From: an uncultured Clostridium sp.
GTDB taxonomy: Bacteria > Bacillota_I > Bacilli_A > RF39 > UBA660
Direction of reading: 5' to 3'
Assembly: GCA_902493795.1 (NCBI GenBank)
Contig: CABUQZ010000033.1
Span: 1-11,011, forward strand
Length of the DNA stretch: 11,011 nucleotides
Shown here: one piece after another, positions 6,377 through 11,011 of the stretch
Position numbering within the stretch: the stretch's first letter is position 1
Layout of the letters: every line of letters begins with the position of its first letter
Translations under genes and position numbers: made by a program
Notes under the pieces: model-generated
What the model was told of the DNA's origin: nothing
Databases searched by the model: none
Seen by the model: only the letters and a program-made list of their open reading frames with translations

Positions 6377-6490
6377 GGCACGTTTTGTTCTGAAAGAATG
6401 AAAGTGGCGATAGTATTTTAATTAAAAAGACGGGCACGTTTTGTTGAAATTGTATTTCAATGAAAGTGAGAAAAGTCTTTTTATTTTTTT
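6377..6490 (+). ncRNA. Tandem conserved hairpins ending in a terminator-like stem
   Basis: Two hairpins 56 bp apart share GGCACGTTTTGTT (6377-6389, 6433-6445) and AATGAAAGTG (6397-6406, 6459-6468). In each, CAC, a bulged G and TTTTGTT pair with AATGAAAGTG through ten pairs, including the same two G-U pairs. The upper stems differ yet still pair: CT/AG with loop GAA, and GAAAT/ATTTC with loop TGT. The G-U pairs would be A-C mismatches on the minus strand, so the plus strand is the folded one. The second hairpin is enclosed by AAAAAGAC (6424-6431) and GTCTTTTT (6475-6482), followed by T7. It lies between the divergent nuclease operon and the convergent relaxase terminator. It could be a small RNA or, being next to oriT, a single-strand origin. 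No clear plus-strand promoter was found. Confidence 0.5.
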
Positions 6491-6516
6491 ATGAAGCTAA
6501 ATGCTGAAATAAAAAA

Positions 6517-6558
6517 AAGCACCTTTACTACTTACATAAGTTTGTAGTATTGGTGCTT
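6517..6558 (-). terminator. Terminator of the integrase-relaxase operon
   Basis: AAGCACCTTTACTAC (6517-6531) pairs with GTAGTATTGGTGCTT (6544-6558) apart from a 2-nt internal mismatch. A run of eight T follows on the minus strand. It lies about 95 bp after the relaxase stop, so oriT is inside the operon's 3' untranslated region. Confidence 0.85.
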
Positions 6559-6568
6559 CATTGGGATT

Positions 6569-6630
6569 CCAAAGGGTTTATCCTTGGCACACATAGTTAT
6601 TGGCTCTGCCAATATCGTAGTGTGTTACTA
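6569..6630 (+). other. oriT: MobV-type origin of transfer (oriT)
   Basis: TAGTGTGTTA (6618-6627) matches the nick core of pMV158-type oriT, where MobM cuts TAGTGTG/TTA; here the cut would fall between 6624 and 6625. Around it are nested inverted repeats: CCAAAGG with CCTTGG (6569-6587, one bulged A); ATTGGC with GCCAAT (6599-6613, 3-nt loop), widened by CACAC (6588-6592) pairing with GTGTG (6620-6624); and TAGT with ACTA (6618-6630) flanking the nick. pMV158 oriT also has inverted repeats on the 5' side and one spanning the nick. It lies 23 bp after the relaxase stop, on the opposite strand, rather than upstream of the relaxase gene as in pMV158. Confidence 0.75.
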
Positions 6631-6652
6631 TAATGAAATTATAGTTCTTAGT

Positions 6653-7942
6653 TTAAAATCCAATATCAAAATCATCATCCTTATCAATTTCATCTCTATA
6701 ATTGGATTTTATTGGTTGTTTCATATAAGAAGGAACGTTTGCATATTCAAATAATTCATCTTGTCTTTCAGTTCCTACTGATGTTTTATAGACATCTTTA
6801 TTATTAAATAAGTTTTCATCATATATATTTTTTACTTTATCAGTAACAATATCTTTTGTATCTTCATTTCCTCTTATAAGAAGTTTTCTAAAGAACTCTA
6901 TAAGTTTTTCAACTATTTCATATATGTAATCTTTTAATCCTTTATTTTCTTCTTCTAATTCATCATTTCTCTGTTTTAAATATTTTACTTCATTAGTAAG
7001 ATTTTTATTTTTTCTTTCTAGTGTATTATAAGAATCAACTTGATCTTTTACTTCTCCTAAAACTACTTCAACTCTATCTTGTATATCCATTAAATCATCC
7101 ACTTCTTTAATGACTCTATTCATAGAATCAAAAGTTTCTTTTTTTACTTTTACATAGTCTTTATCAAACAGGATATTCTTTTTATCTTTAAGACTTTCAT
7201 TAAACTCATTTAGCTCATATTCTAATCTAGAATGTTTATTTCCTAAATCTTTATTTAAACTATTGGTTATCTTTTTTAATTCTTTTATTCTTATGTGCTC
7301 TCTATCACTATTCTTTATTCCTCTTTCTAAATCAAATCCTTTATCATTAAGTCTTTGACAATATTTATCTTGTAAATCTGATAAATGTTTATTATCTCTT
7401 ATATATTGTTTTTTAGATATTGTATATCTTTCAGTATTAGTTCTTTTATCTAACTTTTTTACTAAAGGAATAACTACACAATGTATATGAGGTGTTTTTT
7501 CATCCATATGAAGTGTAGCATGTAATACTTGTTCTTTTTTATATCCTAAATCTTGATATACGAATTCCATACAAGTATCAGCCCATTTCTTTATATCTTT
7601 ATTTTTAAGACCTTTAAAGAAGCCTGGAGAAGCTGTGAATATCATTTCATCAGCTACTACATTCTTACTTCTATCTAACATTTGAGAATATGTTCTTTTT
7701 CTATCCTCTCTTTCAGTTTTCATTCTTTCATCATGTTCTAATTTATATTCTTTTGTTATTTCATGAAATCCTTTTACATATTTGGAATCTAATGGAACAA
7801 GTTCAATATTATTTTTAGTTAATTCTGGTTTTATATCTGGATTGGAATTATATGCTTTCTTTTCTCTTTTATTATGAGAACCTATTTGAGCCAAATCATT
7901 TAATGTATAAATAGGTTCACTTCTAAATATTGCATAGTTCAT
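6653..7942 (-). CDS. mob: MobV family relaxase (Mob/Pre)
   Basis: This 429-residue protein nicks oriT and pilots the transferred strand through a helper conjugation system. Residues 1-220 are the Mob_Pre relaxase domain. The metal-binding three-His motif is seen as HMDEKTPHIH (His145, Asp147, Glu148, His152, His154). His23 in GSHNKREK aligns with the catalytic His22 described for pMV158 MobM. NVVADEMIFTASPGFF (94-109) is another family block. Residues 225-345 are predicted coiled coil, rich in Lys, Glu, Asp and Asn, as in other MobV proteins; the C-terminal 80 residues are variable. The ATG lies 2 nt after the integrase stop, and its ribosome binding site GAGGTA is inside the last integrase codons, so the two are coupled. 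It is the last gene of the operon and is followed by oriT and the terminator. Confidence 0.93.
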   Translation of the reverse strand: MNYAIFRSEPIYTLNDLAQIGSHNKREKKAYNSNPDIKPELTKNNIELVPLDSKYVKGFHEITKEYKLEHDERMKTEREDRKRTYSQMLDRSKNVVADEMIFTASPGFFKGLKNKDIKKWADTCMEFVYQDLGYKKEQVLHATLHMDEKTPHIHCVVIPLVKKLDKRTNTERYTISKKQYIRDNKHLSDLQDKYCQRLNDKGFDLERGIKNSDREHIRIKELKKITNSLNKDLGNKHSRLEYELNEFNESLKDKKNILFDKDYVKVKKETFDSMNRVIKEVDDLMDIQDRVEVVLGEVKDQVDSYNTLERKNKNLTNEVKYLKQRNDELEEENKGLKDYIYEIVEKLIEFFRKLLIRGNEDTKDIVTDKVKNIYDENLFNNKDVYKTSVGTERQDELFEYANVPSYMKQPIKSNYRDEIDKDDDFDIGF

Positions 7943-7944
7943 AT

Positions 7945-9186
7945 TTATACCTCAAACTTAATAGCATTGTTAATAACATCAGATATATTAACTTTATCTA
8001 AATTATTAATAGCTTCTCTCTTATTATCTTCTGTTGTAGATATATAATATTTTCTTGTAATAGATGGATCTGAATGTCCCATTAATTCTGATACCTCATT
8101 CATTAAAGTTCCATTATTAGTTAATCTTGTAGCATATGTTCCTCTTAAATCATAGAATCTAGCATTTATATTTAATTCGTTCTTAATAATCTTATAAGGA
8201 TATTTTGTTATATCTGTACCTACATAAGTTCCATCATTTTGAGTGAATATAAAGTTTACTCTTTCTTCATTATTATTGTTAATAACTATCCTTTTATCAA
8301 CACTATCATTTTCTAAATGATAATACTTATATTGAGTTCCAAATATTTCTTTTAAATAATCTTGTCTATTCTTATAGTTTATTAATGCTTGTTTTAAAGT
8401 TTCGCCTATATAAACTGTTCTTGTTCCTGAATTCGTTTTAGTTGGTCCTAAATACCATCTTCCTTTATGGTCTTTAGGTCTATCATAAACACTGTGTTGA
8501 ATATTTATTATTCCTTTATCTAAATCTATATCTTCCCAAGTTAGTGCAAATACTTCTCCAGTTCTTAATCCTGTATAACAAGATGTTAAGAATGAACATA
8601 TAAATGTGGCATTATCTTTAAATCTTTCTAGGATAATATCTATTTCTTCTTTAGAATAAAGATGTTTAACATCTTCTGAATATTTATTAACTTTTGGAAG
8701 TCTTAATGTTAATGCTGGATTATATTTTATAAATCCATATAGATTACATGCATCTCTAAATGATCCCTTAACTACTTTTAATATATTTTTATAGTATGAT
8801 TTAGAATGATTAAATTCATTTACTACATCAGTTATATAACTATTTAAAGATACACTTGTTATAGTGGATAATTTAAACTTACCTATTTTAGGTTTTATAT
8901 ACTTATTAATTAATAATGTATAAGTTTGAATAGTATTATATCTTAAATTATTCTTACAATAATTCTCTAACCAATAATCTAAATAATCACTATATGATAA
9001 GTCACAAGACTTAAATGGTATTCCTGCATTAATATATTCATTATATGCTTGTACACCAGCTTCTTGCGCTTCTGGTTTAGTTCTATAACCTGATTTACTT
9101 AACCATTGTCTTTTACCATCTACAGGTGCTATTTCTACCCTATATTCATAATAATTTCCTCTTTTTCTTATATTTATCTTACTCAA
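7945..9186 (-). CDS. int: Tyrosine integrase of the Tn916 type
   Basis: This 413-residue recombinase should integrate and excise the element. Residues 1-55 form an AP2-like arm-binding domain (KRGNYYEYRV, KSGYRTKPEAQEAG). Residues 65-160 are the SAM-like core-binding domain, and 172-395 the catalytic domain. Catalytic residues are Arg208 (TGLRTGE), Lys250 (TKTNSGTR), Arg348 (FYDLRGTYATRL), His371 (LMGHSD) and the nucleophile Tyr380 or 381 (RKYYIS). The first His of the usual HxxR box is Tyr345, and the following His is Gly. I choose the TTG at 9186 because AGAAGG lies 9 nt upstream; a GTG at 9195 would add three residues but lies directly against that site. It overlaps the excisionase gene by 8 bp and is coupled to the relaxase gene. 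The likely target is the SEC-C gene end near 4100. Confidence 0.93.
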   Translation of the reverse strand: MSKINIRKRGNYYEYRVEIAPVDGKRQWLSKSGYRTKPEAQEAGVQAYNEYINAGIPFKSCDLSYSDYLDYWLENYCKNNLRYNTIQTYTLLINKYIKPKIGKFKLSTITSVSLNSYITDVVNEFNHSKSYYKNILKVVKGSFRDACNLYGFIKYNPALTLRLPKVNKYSEDVKHLYSKEEIDIILERFKDNATFICSFLTSCYTGLRTGEVFALTWEDIDLDKGIINIQHSVYDRPKDHKGRWYLGPTKTNSGTRTVYIGETLKQALINYKNRQDYLKEIFGTQYKYYHLENDSVDKRIVINNNNEERVNFIFTQNDGTYVGTDITKYPYKIIKNELNINARFYDLRGTYATRLTNNGTLMNEVSELMGHSDPSITRKYYISTTEDNKREAINNLDKVNISDVINNAIKFEV

Positions 9187-9403
9187 TGACAACACCTTCT
9201 AACTTTTTAATATTGTCTAGATCAGATAAATCATTACCTTCATTTACTATTAAGAATTTTTCTAATGAACTTTTTAATACTTTCATACTTCCTAATTTAA
9301 TTGCTGGTAAATATCCTTTATAAATTAATTGATAAATATAATTAGGACTGGAATGTAATATTTTAGCAACCTCTTGAACTGTATATACTAACTTATCATT
9401 CAT
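9179..9403 (-). CDS. xis: Excisionase family DNA-binding protein
   Basis: The protein has 74 residues, close in size to Tn916 Xis. Residues 6-50 form a MerR-like winged helix-turn-helix of the excisionase type: YTVQEVAKILHSSPNYIYQL, then IYKGYLPAIKLGSMKVLKSS, the typical 'helix, turn, wing with G-lysine' layout. Such proteins bend DNA at the element ends and push the integrase towards excision. The ATG at 9403 has AGGTG 7 nt upstream; a GTG at 9412 is in frame but sits inside that ribosome binding site. It overlaps the preceding gene by 8 bp and the integrase gene by 8 bp, so the three are made together. An ordinary regulator is a less likely alternative. Confidence 0.85.
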   Translation of the reverse strand: MNDKLVYTVQEVAKILHSSPNYIYQLIYKGYLPAIKLGSMKVLKSSLEKFLIVNEGNDLSDLDNIKKLEGVVIE

Positions 9404-9917
9404 TAGAATCACCTCTAAACTCTTTAAAGATTTCTTCTAACTCTTGATATTGTTTTAATTCTTCTGGATTACTTAAATCCCATGGCTCTGCTTCAACTTC
9501 CTTATGTAACCAATCAGGTGTATTATCTTTTATATTATTTTTATAATTATTATATTTATTATTATATCCGTTTGAATAACCACTATTATATTGGTTATCT
9601 ATCTTACTACCATTAGGTTTAATATCCCATAGATCCTCGGTTAAATAAATGGTCCTATTAGATTTACCATGTGTTTCATTAGTATATACACATTTTATAA
9701 ATCCATATCTTCTTAAATTTGTAATATGTTGTGATACTGAATCTTCTTTAATACCATACATATCAGCTAATGCTTTATTAGTTACCCAACTAAATCCCTC
9801 CTTCTTACATAAATATACTAATCGCTCTGCAATTAGTTTGTCCTCAGGAGATAATTCTTTTGTTTTGTATATCTCCTTTGGCATAATTGCGAATATTGTT
9901 AAATATTCATTACTCAT
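9396..9917 (-). CDS. Winged-helix DNA-binding protein, possible replication initiator or regulator
   Basis: The protein has 173 residues. Residues 12-95 are a winged helix of the kind found in DnaD-like and plasmid-initiator N-terminal domains: LSPEDKLIAERLVYLCKKEG, then WVTNKALADMYGIKEDSVSQ and HITNLRRYGFIKCV, with a beta wing to about 92. Residues 107-130 are a low-complexity Asn/Tyr/Lys linker (NNKYNNYKNN). Residues 131-173 are acidic, with WLHKEVEAEPWDLS. This architecture is common just upstream of xis-int in Gram-positive mobilizable elements. It could start replication of the excised circle or control the operon; the sequence does not decide. GAGGAA lies 6 nt before the ATG. It heads the operon, its stop (TGA) overlaps the xis start, and a GC-rich palindrome lies in its leader. 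Confidence 0.75.
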   Translation of the reverse strand: MSNEYLTIFAIMPKEIYKTKELSPEDKLIAERLVYLCKKEGFSWVTNKALADMYGIKEDSVSQHITNLRRYGFIKCVYTNETHGKSNRTIYLTEDLWDIKPNGSKIDNQYNSGYSNGYNNKYNNYKNNIKDNTPDWLHKEVEAEPWDLSNPEELKQYQELEEIFKEFRGDSNE

Positions 9918-9946
9918 CTTAATTCCTCGCTTTCCTTATTTGTTTG

Positions 9947-9968
9947 GAACTAAGGGGCCCCTGAGTTC
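9947..9968. promoter_or_regulatory. GC-rich 22-bp palindrome, candidate operator of the xis-int-mob operon
   Basis: GAACT-A-AGGGGCCCCT-G-AGTTC is two-fold symmetric except for one pair (9952/9963). Its central AGGGGCCCCT is strikingly GC-rich for this window. It lies 30 bp before the start codon of the winged-helix gene, just downstream of a weak -10 (GATAAT, 9982-9977, minus strand; poor -35). It therefore covers the likely transcription start. It could be bound by a dimeric repressor or activator, or form a hairpin in the leader. Confidence 0.5.
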
Positions 9969-10013
9969 TTAATAACATTATCTAAGAAATCGGTCCTTCA
10001 AACCATGCGAAAA

Positions 10014-10039
10014 AACTCTATAGTTTTTCCTATAGAGTT
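10014..10039 (-). terminator. Terminator of the ArpU-like gene
   Basis: AACTCTATAG (10014-10023) pairs perfectly with CTATAGAGTT (10030-10039) around a 6-nt loop. Six T in all run on from the right arm on the minus strand. It separates the ArpU-like gene from the winged-helix/xis/int/mob operon, so these are two transcription units. Confidence 0.85.
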
Positions 10040-10071
10040 CTATATTTACTCCGAATTTTCTCCGGATTTTT

Positions 10072-10683
10072 TTATCCCGAAATAGTAATAATATTACTAT
10101 CTATAATCTTTTTAAACTCAGTTACTAATTGTGAGTCTATATGCATATCTTCCATCATACCTAATTGTAGAGCCATTTTTATATATGCACTCTTTTTGGA
10201 TTGATAATACTTATCTTTATGAATACACATTTCATCATACAATGATTCATCTACATATTCTTTTGGTTTATCATATTCAAAATTCTTAATAATAAATTTT
10301 TCAGCTTCATCTAAATTTTCAAAAGCATCTTTTACTCTTGTTAATAATGCTTCGCATAATAACACAGAATTTCTATAATCTTTTTTAGTAAACATTTTGA
10401 ATGACATATCATTCTTTAATTCTTGTTCATAAGAATTAAAACTTTTTAAAACTAAATTTGGATCTTCTACTATCTTAAATTCTAAATTTTCATCAATAGA
10501 ATATTTCAAAAATTCCTGATATGCTACTTGATAAAAATAATTATCTTCCAATTGTAAAAATATATCATGAATATCCTTCATAGCTTCCTTATGATTATAA
10601 TCTTTAATCAATTCACTAGATAATGGTCTTTGTATTTCTAACAAAGATACATCTGTTTTATTGTCCTTATTTAATTGAACCAT
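10072..10683 (-). CDS. ArpU/RinA-like transcriptional regulator
   Basis: The protein has 203 residues. Residues 105-178 resemble the C-terminal domain of ArpU/RinA-type phage late regulators, itself similar to sigma-70 region 4. They read SVLLCEALLTRVKDAFENLD and EAEKFIIKNF, then YVDESLYDEMCIHKDKYYQS and KKSAYIKMALQLGM: a 'L..E..II...Y' helix followed by a helix-turn-helix ending in YYxxKKxAxxxxAxxLG. Residues 1-100 are not recognised. In phages and pathogenicity islands such proteins switch on late or transfer genes; here the natural target would be the downstream operon. GGGAGGG lies 5 nt before the ATG, the strongest ribosome binding site in the window. Expression looks controlled by the leader peptide and attenuator directly upstream. 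The family call is from pattern, not from a search. Confidence 0.55.
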   Translation of the reverse strand: MVQLNKDNKTDVSLLEIQRPLSSELIKDYNHKEAMKDIHDIFLQLEDNYFYQVAYQEFLKYSIDENLEFKIVEDPNLVLKSFNSYEQELKNDMSFKMFTKKDYRNSVLLCEALLTRVKDAFENLDEAEKFIIKNFEYDKPKEYVDESLYDEMCIHKDKYYQSKKSAYIKMALQLGMMEDMHIDSQLVTEFKKIIDSNIITISG

Positions 10684-10698
10684 TCAAACCCTCCCAAC

Positions 10699-10740
10699 AA
10701 AAAAAGAGAGCGAAAACCACTAAGGGTTTAACACTCTCTT
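10699..10740 (-). terminator. Attenuator hairpin upstream of the ArpU-like gene
   Basis: AAGAGAG (5' arm, 10740-10734 on the minus strand) pairs with CTCTCTT (10710-10704). An inner AAACC/GGTTT stem lies within, and a T7 run follows (10705-10699). It ends only 4 nt before the GGGAGGG ribosome binding site of the next gene. It therefore acts between promoter and gene, not after a gene. Its 5' arm is made by the last codons of the leader peptide. Confidence 0.75.
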
Positions 10741-10781
10741 AAAAGTAAATTTAAATATAAGTCATATGATTTCCATTTCAT
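10728..10781 (-). CDS. 17-residue leader peptide
   Basis: This short frame reads MKWKSYDLYLNLLLREC. Its GAGG lies 7 nt before the ATG, and a promoter lies about 27 nt further upstream. Its final codons (AGA GAG TGT TAA) form the 5' arm of the following terminator hairpin. This is the classical arrangement of ribosome-controlled attenuation, known from leader peptides of erm-, tet(M)- and ABC-F-type resistance genes. A ribosome paused at the end of the leader would cover the arm and let transcription run into the ArpU-like gene; without it, the terminator would form. What makes the ribosome pause is unknown; the peptide is rich in Leu and Tyr. Confidence 0.65.
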   Translation of the reverse strand: MKWKSYDLYLNLLLREC

Positions 10782-10814
10782 AGAATCGCCTCACAATTAA
10801 ATTTATTGGTTTAT

Positions 10815-10843
10815 ATAATATACTTATAAAAAGAAAAAATCAA
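10815..10843 (-). promoter_or_regulatory. Promoter for the leader peptide and ArpU-like gene
   Basis: TTGATT (-35, 10843-10838), a 17-bp spacer and TATTAT (-10, 10820-10815) on the minus strand would start RNA near 10808, about 27 nt before the leader ATG. The -35 box lies inside the 3' arm of the terminator at 10836-10859. Confidence 0.65.
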
Positions 10844-10859
10844 GGGTTTTCTTGATTTT
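10836..10859 (-). terminator. Terminator upstream of the leader promoter
   Basis: AAAATCAAG and CTTGATTTT form a perfect 9-bp stem with a 6-nt loop. On the minus strand it is followed by a T-rich tail (TTCTTTTT). It should end any transcript arriving from the right, and it shares bases with the -35 box of the next promoter. Confidence 0.7.
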
Positions 10860-10935
10860 AACTAAAATGTGAATAAATACGAGCTAATCGATAAATTGAC
10901 TATCTAAGTTTTGTCAACACTAAATTTATATTAAT

Positions 10936-10989
10936 ATTATACCACGACTAAAAACACGAAAATATGCGTTTTTTTAATTTTTTTCGTGT
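10936..10989 (-). promoter_or_regulatory. Extended -10 promoter beside an inverted repeat
   Basis: The minus strand reads TGGTATAAT (10944-10936), a perfect extended -10 without a good -35. Just upstream, ACACGAAAA and TTTTCGTGT (10989-10981 and 10962-10954) form a 9-bp inverted repeat with an 18-nt gap and a short T run, which could be an operator or the terminator of a gene to the right. RNA from this promoter would reach the terminator at 10836-10859 after about 100 nt and contains no ATG-started gene. The stretch 10860-10935 otherwise shows nothing recognisable. Confidence 0.45.
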
Positions 10990-11011
10990 AATGTAATTAT
11001 ATATATGTTAA

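Noticed and set aside
6377..6490. Type III toxin-antitoxin RNA repeats
   Set aside because: There are only two copies with unequal spacing, and no toxin gene follows on the plus strand; the neighbouring relaxase operon runs the other way.
9126..9323. Plus-strand open frame of 65 codons
   Set aside because: It is antisense to the junction of the integrase and excisionase genes, both recognised families.
9649..9972. Plus-strand open frame of 107 codons
   Set aside because: It is antisense to the winged-helix gene and its leader palindrome and shows no recognisable protein features.

Overview
The window is strongly AT-rich (roughly a quarter G+C by eye). It carries Gram-positive style AGGAGG-type ribosome binding sites, uses TGG for tryptophan throughout, and its gene families (MobV relaxase, Tn916-type integrase, ArpU-like regulator, S51 peptidase) fit a low-GC Bacillota host, most likely an uncultivated gut Bacilli lineage. 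The standard bacterial code applies. No rRNA, tRNA or CRISPR array was seen.

Bases 1 to about 4060 look like host chromosome. They hold a plus-strand transglutaminase-like gene with its own promoter and terminator. On the minus strand lie an S51 (PepE-like) peptidase, a tandem GNAT acetyltransferase and a pentapeptide-like protein whose last ~38 codons have been frameshifted off. At 4057-4116 there is only the 3' tip of a SEC-C (SecA C-terminal type) gene, followed by that gene's terminator. I read this as the left junction of an integrated element.

From about 4100 to beyond the right edge lies an integrative mobilizable element. In minus-strand transcription order it has: an attenuator with a 17-codon leader peptide; an ArpU/RinA-like regulator; a winged-helix protein; an excisionase; a tyrosine integrase; and a MobV (Mob/Pre) relaxase. 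The last four overlap or nearly abut and form one operon. A MobV-type origin of transfer, with the core TAGTGTGTTA and three nested inverted repeats, sits just after the relaxase stop and before the operon terminator. No conjugation pore genes are present, so transfer would need a helper.

Next to the left end is a two-gene cargo: a 554-residue protein joining a DEDDh exonuclease, a probable PD-(D/E)XK nuclease and two zinc ribbons, and a small overlapping zinc/HTH protein. Divergent from it is a plus-strand structured segment with two hairpins that share a conserved lower stem but have different, still paired, upper stems, ending in a terminator-like stem and T run. The dual nuclease, its partner and this structured segment are the best candidate for an undescribed (possibly defence) system. 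The leader-peptide attenuator in front of the element's regulator is the second most interesting feature.
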